A DNA stretch of 64,000 nt from CAZMGV01 sp964565925 (lineage in GTDB: Bacteria; JAGRBM01; JAHCIT01), in NCBI GenBank assembly GCA_964565925.1, contig CAZMGV010000007.1, positions 1 through 64,000 of the forward strand, written 5' to 3'. The notes below the pieces were generated by a model. It made no database searches. It saw only the letters and a list, made by a program, of their open reading frames with translations, and was not told the origin of the DNA. The translations under genes and the position numbers were made by a program. Each line of letters starts with the position of its first letter. Within the stretch, counting starts at the first letter, position 1. Below, piece by piece: positions 16,618 through 25,232 of this stretch.

Positions 16618-18450
16618 TTATTCCAACTGATTCTCAGGATCGCCCGGGGAACTGTCAACTCCGGTTGACGGGGCAGGCAAATGATTCCTGATCACTTTAA
16701 TAAGTTCACCAAGTCCCTCTTTACGGGTAGCGGATACAGGAGCCGCTCCTTTAGGCCACAAACGCCGTTCTATAGACCCTTCCGGAATGAGGTCGATCTT
16801 GTTCATGACTTCGAGCCGGGGGATTTCGGCCAGACCAAGCTCTTCCAGCACTTTTTCAACACCTTCGCGGTGTTCGATCCAGTGCGGTGACGAAACGTCC
16901 TGAACATGCAGAAGCAGCGTACTGTCTGAGAGTTCTTCCAGAGTTGCCTTGAACGCCCGTATCAGATCGGCCGGCAGCCGGGTGACGAATCCCACGGTGT
17001 CGATCAGCAGGCATTCTTCTCCGGGGGCCAGATACAGCCGCCGGGTGGTCGGATCGAGGGTGGCGAAGAGCATGTCGGCGGCGAACACGCCGGCCGACGT
17101 CATGGCGTTGAACAGGGTCGATTTGCCCGAATTCGTATAACCCACGAGGGAAACGATCGGAATACCGCTGCGGCGACGGTCCTGCCGGAGCCGCTCGCGC
17201 CGTTCGGTGATCCGGTCCAGTTCCATCTGGAGCCGGTGGATTCGCTCGCGGCTGCGACGCTTGTTCAGTTCCAGCTTGGTTTCGCCGGGGCCCTGCCCGC
17301 CGATTCCGCCCACGAGGCGGCTCATGGCCGTATTCTTTTCCGACAGTCTCGGAAGCGTATATCGCAACTGCGCCAGCTCCACTTGGAGCTGACCTTCCCG
17401 CGAGCGGGCGCGACGGGCGAAAATATCGAGGATGAGCTGCGTCCGGTCGACGACCTTTAGCGGTACGCGGTCGGTGATATTGCGGACCTGTCTGGGCGAA
17501 ATCTGCTGGTTGAAAATAAGTAGTTTCGCTCCGCGCTCGGCGCATTCGACGGCGACGGATTCGAGCCGGCCGGAACCGATCAGTGTCTTGGGATCGACCC
17601 GGGACATGCGCTGCACGACGCGTCCGACCACCTCGACTTCGGCGGCCTGGGACAGCGCCTCGAGTTCGTCCATCTGCTCCTGCGCTTCGGGCTTGGGTTC
17701 GGGTCCGACGTGTACCAGGAACGCTCGTTCCCGGCTAACAGCGATCGAATGCTTGTGAAACGTTGCCGACGGTGTTTTGGGCTTCCGTTCCCGTTCGACC
17801 GCCTGCGCCGCCAGTTCGGGTTCGGCCGTCTCGAAGATTTCGTGTTCGAGGCCCTGGATGAAGCCGGCAAATTCGGGAGGCTGGTCCTTGTGCGGATCCA
17901 CGATCCCGGAGCGGAACAGGTTGGGCAGATCCGACCGGGTGGGTCCGTCGGGACGCCGGGGGGCCTGGGGCATCAGGTGCGCGAACTCCATCGTGACGGC
18001 GGTGCCGCTCTCGTTCACGCCGAACACGGCGACCGCGTCCAGCCGGGAACGGGCCAGCCAGCCCAGTTCCTCGCGGGTCAGCGTCGCGCCCGGAATACCG
18101 GTAAAGAACAGCCTGAGGCCCAGCAGACGGCCTCCCGCCGGCGAGGGAATCCCGTCCGGGGGCAGTACGCGGCGGGCGTCGCCGGCCGATACGCCCCGGA
18201 CATTGCCTTTGCGGTCGATGCAAACGGCGAGCCTGCGGCCCAGTGTGTTGTGAACGGAGGCCAGTGACCGGACGAGCTGTATGGAGGCGAACTCTCCCGC
18301 CCCCGAACGGCGGCGGTAGATGCTTTCTGCGGCCCGGATTTCAGCGGGACGTAAACTGCCGGTATCACCAGACAGGCGGGAAATAAGAGGCTCCTTGGCG
18401 GGCGGGCAGCGCCCGGCCGCAACTTGCCATGAGTGGGCGCCGCCGGACAA
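16618..18450 (-). CDS. hflX: GTPase HflX with long N-terminal extension
   Basis: Up to 610 aa; ribosome-associated GTPase that splits stalled or stress-inactivated ribosomes. The HflX domain begins about residue 245 (RAFLVHVG), with the glycine-rich GGIGGQGPGETKLE and coiled-coil segment, then the G domain: G1 GYTNSGKST, G3 DTVGF, G4 NKID. About 220 residues precede it, as in some deltaproteobacterial HflX proteins. The start is uncertain. The longest reading begins at TTG 18450, without a ribosome site and overlapping the divergent gene; AAGGAG lies 6 nt before an in-frame ATT at 18384. The first internal ATG would lose about 160 residues. Confidence 0.9.
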   Translation of the reverse strand: MSGGAHSWQVAAGRCPPAKEPLISRLSGDTGSLRPAEIRAAESIYRRRSGAGEFASIQLVRSLASVHNTLGRRLAVCIDRKGNVRGVSAGDARRVLPPDGIPSPAGGRLLGLRLFFTGIPGATLTREELGWLARSRLDAVAVFGVNESGTAVTMEFAHLMPQAPRRPDGPTRSDLPNLFRSGIVDPHKDQPPEFAGFIQGLEHEIFETAEPELAAQAVERERKPKTPSATFHKHSIAVSRERAFLVHVGPEPKPEAQEQMDELEALSQAAEVEVVGRVVQRMSRVDPKTLIGSGRLESVAVECAERGAKLLIFNQQISPRQVRNITDRVPLKVVDRTQLILDIFARRARSREGQLQVELAQLRYTLPRLSEKNTAMSRLVGGIGGQGPGETKLELNKRRSRERIHRLQMELDRITERRERLRQDRRRSGIPIVSLVGYTNSGKSTLFNAMTSAGVFAADMLFATLDPTTRRLYLAPGEECLLIDTVGFVTRLPADLIRAFKATLEELSDSTLLLHVQDVSSPHWIEHREGVEKVLEELGLAEIPRLEVMNKIDLIPEGSIERRLWPKGAAPVSATRKEGLGELIKVIRNHLPAPSTGVDSSPGDPENQLE

Positions 18451-18461
18451 GCCAAAGAACT

Positions 18462-19079
18462 ATGGCCGACACGTATATCCGAGTGATGACAGAACTGCCC
18501 GGTGACCGCGAACCCGACGAGGAGTTCATGGAACTGGGCGAGTTTCTCGATCACGTGCGGAGTTGCAGCCCGGACGAAGCGGCACTGAGGAACTCGCTCG
18601 TGACCGGGCAGGCCAATGTTCACGAAATGAACTACCGGTGGACACCGGGAGACGTTCCGGCGGAACGGATCGGGCAGTTTATCGCCGGGTTGCCGCAGGC
18701 CGACCGGAACTACCGTCCCGATTTCTGCCAGACGATCACCCACCGGCCCAATCGTGACCGGCTGGTCACGACCATGGCTGAATTCGGAATCACCTTCCGG
18801 AAATCGGATGTCGATCAGCCGGTTGCGACCCGCCGCCAGCTGGAAAAACCACTATGGGATCTGCTGCACGGCTACAGCCGTCAGTTTCCGGTCGAGCACG
18901 TCAATTTCGATCTGGCGTCCGTCACCGACCAGTTCCGGCTGGAACTCCCGCTCGTCGAAATTGTGCAGCTGCTGGAACCCCTGCGGGCAAGCCGGTACCG
19001 GAGCTCAATCGAACTCTTCGATACGCTCACCGTTCTGAAGCCTGACCGGCTTGAACTGATCTACCTGTGCGGCCGTTAA
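18462..19079 (+). CDS. Hypothetical protein
   Basis: 205 aa from ATG 18462; an in-frame ATG at 18429 is possible but would overlap hflX more. Not recognised. It is soluble and acidic to neutral, with no signal peptide or membrane segment and few cysteines. A stretch around RIGQFIAGLPQADRNYRPDF and a helical C-terminus rich in Leu and Glu are the main visible traits. It is divergent from hflX and convergent with a PilZ gene; no operon partner suggests a role. Confidence 0.65.
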   Translation: MADTYIRVMTELPGDREPDEEFMELGEFLDHVRSCSPDEAALRNSLVTGQANVHEMNYRWTPGDVPAERIGQFIAGLPQADRNYRPDFCQTITHRPNRDRLVTTMAEFGITFRKSDVDQPVATRRQLEKPLWDLLHGYSRQFPVEHVNFDLASVTDQFRLELPLVEIVQLLEPLRASRYRSSIELFDTLTVLKPDRLELIYLCGR

Positions 19080-19089
19080 CGGCCCGCGT

Positions 19090-19437
19090 TCACTCAGGCT
19101 GTTCGAGGCGCGTCAGGTAGTCTTCCAGGGTCTTCCAGCCGCTGGGCGAGATCGCGACGAACTGGATGCCGTACCCCTCTACGTGCTTGGGATCGGCCTT
19201 CTGGTGAAACTCGATGGTGCCATCCACTTCGAACCGCTCGTCTTTTCCGGGCAGCTCGATCGTCACGGTAACGACGTCGCCCGGCTGCAGGTGGCGGTCG
19301 GTTTTCACGAACAGTCCGCTGCGGGAAATATTTTCGGTATATTCCCGTTTCAGTTCGATGGCGTCCCGAAACACAAGCGGTATCTCCACATGATGCCGCT
19401 CATGACGGCGATGATGATTGTTATTCTGGCTCTGCAT
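19090..19437 (-). CDS. PilZ-domain c-di-GMP-binding protein
   Basis: 115-aa stand-alone PilZ protein. The two c-di-GMP contact motifs are intact: RxxxR as RRHER near residue 10 and (D/N)xSxxG as NISRSG near residue 37. The beta-barrel then ends near the C-terminus. The N-terminus is Gln/Asn/His-rich (MQSQNNNHHRRHERHH). It is one of three PilZ genes within 4 kb, near a chemoreceptor gene, suggesting an effector of motility or surface behaviour. Confidence 0.87.
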   Translation of the reverse strand: MQSQNNNHHRRHERHHVEIPLVFRDAIELKREYTENISRSGLFVKTDRHLQPGDVVTVTIELPGKDERFEVDGTIEFHQKADPKHVEGYGIQFVAISPSGWKTLEDYLTRLEQPE

Positions 19438-19568
19438 GCCACTCCTCCAGTAACAGGTTCACCGTATTCCCCCAGTGACCCCCTCTTTACAAAAGAATAC
19501 CCCGGAGAATGTGGATGCCAAAGCACTTTATTTGTAAAGAACGGACGTCCGGAACCGGGACAAAACGG

Positions 19569-19907
19569 TTATTTCCGGCTGGACAAGTCGAGTCCAAGCT
19601 TGTCGACATAGGCTTCCAGAATCTTCTTGCTTTTCGCGGGGATAGGCCCGAATTCGAGACCGGCGCCGAGGGCGCTTTTCTGCAGTGAATGGACCACCCG
19701 GCTGGGAATTTCGATCGTGCCGGCCTTGCCCGGCAGGATCAGTTCCACGGTGACGGCCTGTCCGGGAGCCAGCTTTTCCTGGGTCTCCAGGAATACGCCG
19801 CCGTGGGAAATATCCGATACCCAGGCCTCACGAAAGCTCGCGGCGCTCTTGTAGCGGATCTCCACCCGTATGCGGTGGCGCGGATATATGCGCGTATTGA
19901 GAGCCAT
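19569..19907 (-). CDS. PilZ-domain c-di-GMP-binding protein
   Basis: 112 aa. RxxxR (RIYPR, residues 6-10) and DxSxxG (DISHGG, near residue 34) are both present, so c-di-GMP binding is likely. It differs clearly from the PilZ protein 130 bp downstream (19090-19437), so this is not a recent tandem copy. No other domain, signal peptide or transmembrane segment. Confidence 0.87.
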   Translation of the reverse strand: MALNTRIYPRHRIRVEIRYKSAASFREAWVSDISHGGVFLETQEKLAPGQAVTVELILPGKAGTIEIPSRVVHSLQKSALGAGLEFGPIPAKSKKILEAYVDKLGLDLSSRK

Positions 19908-19985
19908 CCAGTCAGCTTTCCGGGAGCCAGGCTCCGTCGGTGAATAGCTTCAGGATAGCGCCGCCGGGGCCGGGTTCCAAAATCC

Positions 19986-20639
19986 TCAGGCTCCTGTCCC
20001 GCTGGCTGCGGTCCGGGCCGCCGTTGTGCGGACAATCGGCGGGGAAAGCTGCAGCCGTTCCGGCGGTACATAGGCCGACTTGAAAGACGGAATCGGCACA
20101 CGACCGTTCAGCATCGCTTCAACGAGTGCCCGGTTCTTGATATAGGGAATGAGGGGCTGTTCGACCCGGTGGACGAACGGAAACGACTGGCGGACGATCT
20201 CGTCCCACTGGTCGCTGTATCTGAGGACGTCGTCGTGATGTACGGCGCCCCGACAGCGGGCAGCGCCGCACTTGCAGGTCATGCTGTCAACTATATTCAG
20301 CACACCGTATTCGCAGGTGATCTGTTCTCCGGCTTCGATGTCGCGCACGGCAAAATCGAGCTCGTGTCCCAGTCCCCGGGTATTGGGATCGCAATGGTGA
20401 TTCAGAAAACGGGCGTGATCCCAGCAGAGTATGAAGTTGCTGTCGCCGTCCGAGTAGGCGTAGCGGTCAAGAATTTCCATGGTCGGCGACTGGAGGTGCG
20501 GAACCTCTTCGGGCCTGAACACGCGGTCCAGTTCGCAGAGAGTCCACGTGATCGTGCCCCGGGGAAGCCGGCGCGTGGCGAAAAGCCCGTGCCCGATCTG
20601 TTCGCTGATGAAACGGAGTTCAGTATGCGGATGCATCAT
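19986..20639 (-). CDS. SET-domain protein (putative lysine methyltransferase)
   Basis: 217 aa. SET-fold signatures are present: GHGLFATRRLPRGT (residues 16-29), FLNHHCDPNT carrying the NHxCxPN AdoMet/active-site motif, and GEQITCEYG with the catalytic-tyrosine region. A post-SET-like cysteine cluster follows (CKCGAARC), which could bind zinc with the upstream cysteine. Prediction: AdoMet-dependent protein lysine methylation. The target is unknown, and such genes are uncommon and patchy in bacteria. A 7-bp hairpin lies in its 5' region. Confidence 0.85.
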   Translation of the reverse strand: MMHPHTELRFISEQIGHGLFATRRLPRGTITWTLCELDRVFRPEEVPHLQSPTMEILDRYAYSDGDSNFILCWDHARFLNHHCDPNTRGLGHELDFAVRDIEAGEQITCEYGVLNIVDSMTCKCGAARCRGAVHHDDVLRYSDQWDEIVRQSFPFVHRVEQPLIPYIKNRALVEAMLNGRVPIPSFKSAYVPPERLQLSPPIVRTTAARTAASGTGA

Positions 20640-20662
20640 GATGGCAGGAACCTTGAGGGTTG

Positions 20663-20680
20663 CGGGATCCGGTGATCCCG
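20663..20680 (-). promoter_or_regulatory. Hairpin in 5' region of SET-domain gene
   Basis: CGGGATC/GATCCCG, a perfect 7-bp stem with a 4-nt loop, lies 23 bp upstream of the SET gene ATG. It could be an mRNA structure or an operator; no regulator is assigned. Confidence 0.3.
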
Positions 20681-20823
20681 AAAGGGTCCGCGCAACGCTG
20701 CGGACGTCAACTCAGCCTTGGACGCGATTTTCGCGGGAACAGCCAGTTCCTACATTCCGGTCACCATCCGTGTGGACGCGGACAAGCATGGTATATCCGG
20801 CAAAAACGGCAAGCCGGGTCCTT

Positions 20824-22320
20824 TTAGGAGGCTGCCGTACCCCGCTCGCCCGATCCCGGAAGCACTTCCCGGAGTTCACCGGCCAGCTGGCCCATTTCGG
20901 AAGCGGTGGAGGCGAGTTCCTCGCTCATCTGGGCGAACTCTCGCACCATCTGGGTGACCTTGAAGGCGCTCTCCGAAATATGGCCCGTCGCGCGGGCCTG
21001 CTCGGTGGCGTCCGACAGGTTGCTCGCGACCGATTTCTGCAGACGTCCGACACCGTCGCGAATCTGGTCGAGTGACTGGCGTACGGCCGTAAAGTCTCCC
21101 GCGAACCGGGCCGCCCGTTCTTCGAGCGAGCCGACGGCCTCCAGAGAACCTTTCATCTTCGAGCTGATTTCTGTAAGCGAGGTTCCGATTCGGTTGGACG
21201 TGTCGTGAGACTGTTCGGCCAGCTTGCGGACTTCTTCGGCAACGACTCCGAAGCCCCGGCCGTGGTCTCCGGCACGGGCTGCCTCGATGGCGGCGTTCAG
21301 CGCGAGCATGTTGGTCTGTGCCGCGATTTCCCGGATCAGGTCGGAGAACTCTCCGACAGTTCTCACCCGCGTCTCCAGCTCGCCGAACGCCCGTCTGGAT
21401 TCGGCGACTGCGGCGGTCACCGCCTGAAGGCCCTCCTCGATCCTCGAAACCATCTCGTTGATCTTGTCCGATTCGGATTCCGCCGCCGCCCCTGACATGG
21501 CGCTCTCGAGCGACCGGTCCGAAAGCGCCTTGGCGCTGGCGGCCACCTGTTCGGTGGTCGCCGCTATATTGTCGGATTCGAGCCGCGCCCGTTCGGCCAC
21601 GGAGGCGAGGTTTCCGGTGGACGAACCGATCTGGTCCACACTGGAAATCAGCGAGCTGGACGCCCGCGCGATCACTTCGCGGGAGCGCTCCAGTTCGGCC
21701 AGGGTCCGGTTGATATCGGCACGAAGGCCGATCTCCCGTGAAATGGTGAAGTTCATGATCCCGGCAGGGAGTCCCAGGAACGGAGTCACCAGGCAGATCA
21801 GGAACATGATTCCGGCGGGACCGATTCCGATGTCGGGCGGTGCTTCGAGCCCGAATACGATCCCGTGGCCGGCAACTACGAGCATGTAAAAGAAAATCAG
21901 CTGCTTCCGGTTGAACGGCAGAACGGCCGGCACGGCCACCATCTGTGCAGCCAGAACCATGCCGTGTACGTAGGAAACTCCCGCGTCCAGCCGGTAAAAG
22001 ACCCATTCGTTTCCGACGGCATACGCGTAGGTGACCAGCAGCATGAACCAGGGAAACTGCCGGGAACTGCGCAACAGGGGGATGAGCATCAGGGTGAAAA
22101 TCGGGATCAGGCCGATCGAGCCCCGTATCGCCAGCGCCCGGCTGAACGGTGAAACCGACTTGTAGAAGATGCCGTAATGCATTCCCGCCCAGTCCACGAA
22201 CAGGAGGGAGGTTGTCGCGGCAATTCCCATGAAGCAGATGATCTGTGACCGCGTGGGCCACAAAGCGTTCAGGTACGCGTCAACCGCTCCGGCGGAATTC
22301 TGCTGGTCGGACGGACTCAT
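20824..22320 (-). CDS. Methyl-accepting chemotaxis protein with polytopic N-terminus
   Basis: 498 aa. Residues 1-195 contain about six hydrophobic helices joined by short loops, instead of the usual two helices flanking a periplasmic sensor domain. The C-terminal half is a coiled-coil signalling domain with the conserved hairpin tip around EIAAQTNMLALNAAIEAARAGDHGRGFGVVAEEVRKLAEQS (approx. residues 335-375), so CheA/CheW coupling is expected. The sensor is probably the membrane domain itself. No che genes are nearby. Neighbouring PilZ genes hint at a shared surface-motility role (inference). Confidence 0.88.
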   Translation of the reverse strand: MSPSDQQNSAGAVDAYLNALWPTRSQIICFMGIAATTSLLFVDWAGMHYGIFYKSVSPFSRALAIRGSIGLIPIFTLMLIPLLRSSRQFPWFMLLVTYAYAVGNEWVFYRLDAGVSYVHGMVLAAQMVAVPAVLPFNRKQLIFFYMLVVAGHGIVFGLEAPPDIGIGPAGIMFLICLVTPFLGLPAGIMNFTISREIGLRADINRTLAELERSREVIARASSSLISSVDQIGSSTGNLASVAERARLESDNIAATTEQVAASAKALSDRSLESAMSGAAAESESDKINEMVSRIEEGLQAVTAAVAESRRAFGELETRVRTVGEFSDLIREIAAQTNMLALNAAIEAARAGDHGRGFGVVAEEVRKLAEQSHDTSNRIGTSLTEISSKMKGSLEAVGSLEERAARFAGDFTAVRQSLDQIRDGVGRLQKSVASNLSDATEQARATGHISESAFKVTQMVREFAQMSEELASTASEMGQLAGELREVLPGSGERGTAAS

Positions 22321-22404
22321 GGGTTTCCGGACGGTAACCGTTGTCTTTGCGCGTGAAAAGGCATCGGGAATGCGATGGCCTGCCTGTCACCGGGTATGCG
22401 GGTT

Positions 22405-23106
22405 TTACTGAATTTTATCCAGCAGGCCCAGAATCCATTTTACGGTCAGATAAAGCGCTACCGGAACGGCCGCGAACAGGCCGATCTGCAGAACACGGCC
22501 CGCGACCCACGAGCTATAACTGAAATCGAGCTTGCGGAGCGCGCGGCGGTCTTCTTCTTCGGGGGTGCGGCGCCGGGCAGGCGGCCTGGCAACCGCCTTT
22601 GCGGAAGATTTGGTTGAACCCCCGGCGGCAGCTTTTGAACCTAGCTGAGCGGCGGCTCCGGGCTTCGGAGCCGTTTTGGATGCAGGTCCGGGATCCATCA
22701 CATGCTTGAATGATCGGGTTCCGGCGACCTGCGAGATTCCGCTGTCGGGAACGGAAATACCCAGATATTCGTTGATGAAGTTCTTCATCTGGGTGACGTC
22801 GTCCGCATAAATGATGTCGAACTTGATTCCCATGCCCGGTTTGCCGGTTTCGCCCGGTTCGACCGTCCGGCGCACGTTGCCGATAATCTTGATGGGCGGA
22901 GTTCCGTTTTTGACCTGCAGGCGCAGGTAGATCTTGGAACCGACCATGGCGGGCTTGTCCGACTGGAGGAATATACCGCCTTCGGAAATGTCGCCTGTCA
23001 GGCCCTGTGAAACGGTCGAATCATATTTGTATTCGACCTTGAGTTCCGCCGGGACTCGCTTGAGAATCCGGCGTTCGGAATCCGACGCTGGTGTGACCTT
23101 ATCCAT
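22405..23106 (-). CDS. Membrane-anchored PilZ-domain protein
   Basis: 233 aa from ATG 23106, which begins MDKVTPAS; an upstream in-frame start at 23190 overlaps the divergent gene and is less likely. PilZ motifs RILKR (RxxxR) and DISEGG (DxSxxG) lie in the first 50 residues. A Gly/Ala/Lys/Ser-rich linker follows (about 125-180), then a hydrophobic C-terminal segment (VAGRVLQIGLFAAVPVALYL) that could anchor it in the inner membrane. Predicted c-di-GMP effector tethered at the membrane. Confidence 0.85.
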   Translation of the reverse strand: MDKVTPASDSERRILKRVPAELKVEYKYDSTVSQGLTGDISEGGIFLQSDKPAMVGSKIYLRLQVKNGTPPIKIIGNVRRTVEPGETGKPGMGIKFDIIYADDVTQMKNFINEYLGISVPDSGISQVAGTRSFKHVMDPGPASKTAPKPGAAAQLGSKAAAGGSTKSSAKAVARPPARRRTPEEEDRRALRKLDFSYSSWVAGRVLQIGLFAAVPVALYLTVKWILGLLDKIQ

Positions 23107-23171
23107 GCTGCCGCCTAGGTTACCAAAACTTCCGGCCGGATGGCGAAAATTTATTAGGGGGAATCTCTGAA

Positions 23172-23483
23172 ATGTTTCTGGAAGCCGCAACGCTCGTTGT
23201 CGATACCGCCCGGTCCGGCGATTTTGAGAAAGCCTTCGAGCGCAATATCCATTTTATCCGCCGTGCGCCCGGCTGCCGGGCGCTGGAGCTGCGCCGGTGC
23301 ATCGAAAACCCGGGCAAATACCTCCTGCTGATTCAGTGGGACAAGGTCGAGGACCACACCGAGCGGTTCCGCAACTCTCCCGACTACCGGGAATGGAGCA
23401 CCCAGATCGGCGGGTTTTTCGGTTCCGGAACTTCCGTAGAGCACTACTCTCCGCAGGTCGGGGAGTGGTTTACCGCCGGCTGA
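23172..23483 (+). CDS. Antibiotic-biosynthesis-monooxygenase (ABM) domain protein
   Basis: 103-aa single ABM-type ferredoxin-like domain. The hallmark HFIRRAPGCRALELRRCIENPGKYLLLIQWDKVEDH followed by a FRxSPxYREW-like strand is visible. Members form dimers acting as small monooxygenases, haem-degrading enzymes or as proteins of unknown activity, so no substrate is assigned. Divergent from the membrane-anchored PilZ gene, with 65 bp between starts. Confidence 0.8.
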   Translation: MFLEAATLVVDTARSGDFEKAFERNIHFIRRAPGCRALELRRCIENPGKYLLLIQWDKVEDHTERFRNSPDYREWSTQIGGFFGSGTSVEHYSPQVGEWFTAG

Positions 23484-23516
23484 CAACACCGGAGATGCTT
23501 GATTTGCAGGCGGCCG

Positions 23517-25091
23517 CTATGCGGTCGCGGCGGGTTGTGCCTGCGATTTGGTCAGGGCCTCGCGCCGCTTGCGGTCTTCGTTAGCCGCCATCGTCAGCGT
23601 CGCCATGTGCGGCATGATCACACCGATCAGATCCGCCTTGGGCTGGTGCTTGTCGATCGGGATCGGCGGCGTCGCCAGAATGCGGCCGAGCATGACGTAC
23701 TGCTCCGGAATGTAGTCGATGCGGTGATTCTGGTCGACGGCGTTGAAGTCGTCGGTCATCTGCCGGAGATTGCCCTTCAGATGCGCGATCAGGTCCGAAC
23801 CGGCGTTAAAATGCTGGACGATAATATCGGTGACCTTGATTCCGTAGATCGCCCATTCCTTGAGTGAATCCTTGGTGTGGAGTTTCGTCCGGTAGTCCAG
23901 GTCCCAGAGCGCATTGGTGATCTGGTCGGGATTTTTGGTCAGGTAGCCGTTGATGATTTCCACGACGCCGATCCGGAAGTTCTCCGGCAGCTGCTTGGCG
24001 CAGCCGAAGTCGATCATCACGAGCGCCGGCTTGTTGTCCGGGTTGTGGGGGTCCTTGTCGAACACCATGAAATTGCCCGGATGGGTATCCGCCTGAAAGA
24101 AACCGTGGCGGGTGATCGTATACAGAGAGGAGTCGAGGAGGTACCTGTACACCATATCCTTCTTGGTGCCGGGCACTTTGCTGTCGGAATACCAGTCCAT
24201 CATCTTGTGGCCGTCGATGAACTCCATGCCGATGATGGCGTTCGTACAGTACTCGGGCAGCAGCTCCGGGATGATGATCGAGCCCTGCTTGCGCATGTCG
24301 GTCAGCAGTTCCCGCATCTTGACGTGGTTCTCGATCTCGTTCTTGTAGTCGAGTTCCATGCGGATGTACTTGACGAACTCGCCGATCGTCTTCTTGTGGT
24401 CGATACCGGACATTTCCTTGTACCAGGCCAGTTCGATGATCCGGACAAAGATCGGCAGCATGAGGTTGATGACGTTTAGATCGGTGTGAAATTTCGCGTC
24501 GATTCCGGGGTATTTGATCTTGAGCACGCCGTCGCGGCCGCCCTTGAATCTGACCTTGTGCACCTGGCCAATGGACGCGCAGGCGAGCGGATCAAGGTCA
24601 AAACGTTCCAGCAGCTCTTCCGGCGGCTTGCCGAATTCCTGGATGATCCGTTTGCGGATCTGGGCGACGGATGCCCGGGGGACGCGGTCCTGCATCTTGG
24701 TCATCTCGACAAGGTAGACCGGCGGCAGCAGCGCCATCTGGGTCGAGAGGAACTGTCCGATCTTGATATAGACGCCCTTGAGCAGAACGAAGGAGTCGTA
24801 AATCCGGCGGGCATTCCTGGCGTGAACCTGATCGATCAGTTCCTGCTGCTTCTCTTTGGCGGTCAGAGGCTTGGAAACGAGTGCGAACCAGACGTAACTG
24901 ATCAGCACCTGTGCAAAGAGGAGGGTCGTCACGATGGTGCGGGGTATCCGGTAATCCATCAGGAAACCCCAGAATCCGGTTCCGGCGTGGGGTAAAGCTT
25001 CTGCGGAACCGCCGCCTTCCTGCGCTTTCCGGATCATTTCGAGCGCTTTATCCACATCCTGTTCGGACGGCGGTTTAACGGCTTCACGCAT
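23517..25091 (-). CDS. ABC1/AarF/UbiB-family atypical kinase
   Basis: 524 aa. The family hallmarks are present: KxGQ as KIGQF, the alanine-rich nucleotide loop ACASIGQVH, a VLKIKYPG lysine strand, DTHPGNFMV in the catalytic loop and MIDFGC as the metal-binding DFG equivalent. A hydrophobic helix near residues 55-80 may associate with the membrane. Relatives support ubiquinone/isoprenoid-lipid metabolism as ATPases or kinases. No quinone-biosynthesis genes adjoin it, so the pathway here is inferred only from the family. Confidence 0.88.
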   Translation of the reverse strand: MREAVKPPSEQDVDKALEMIRKAQEGGGSAEALPHAGTGFWGFLMDYRIPRTIVTTLLFAQVLISYVWFALVSKPLTAKEKQQELIDQVHARNARRIYDSFVLLKGVYIKIGQFLSTQMALLPPVYLVEMTKMQDRVPRASVAQIRKRIIQEFGKPPEELLERFDLDPLACASIGQVHKVRFKGGRDGVLKIKYPGIDAKFHTDLNVINLMLPIFVRIIELAWYKEMSGIDHKKTIGEFVKYIRMELDYKNEIENHVKMRELLTDMRKQGSIIIPELLPEYCTNAIIGMEFIDGHKMMDWYSDSKVPGTKKDMVYRYLLDSSLYTITRHGFFQADTHPGNFMVFDKDPHNPDNKPALVMIDFGCAKQLPENFRIGVVEIINGYLTKNPDQITNALWDLDYRTKLHTKDSLKEWAIYGIKVTDIIVQHFNAGSDLIAHLKGNLRQMTDDFNAVDQNHRIDYIPEQYVMLGRILATPPIPIDKHQPKADLIGVIMPHMATLTMAANEDRKRREALTKSQAQPAATA

Positions 25092-25232
25092 GACTGTTGG
25101 TCACCCTCTTCATCGTCAATTTGATCGGCGGGCGCACGAAAAGAGGCCCGCATACCCATTCCACTCTGTGGGAGGGGGATTTTGACCTGAATTGGTCCAG
25201 CAAGTCTAGCTTTTGGGGCTTCTGAACTGACT

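Noticed and set aside
19090..19907. Tandem duplication of PilZ genes
   Set aside because: The two neighbouring PilZ proteins share only the domain motifs; overall sequences differ too much for a recent duplication.
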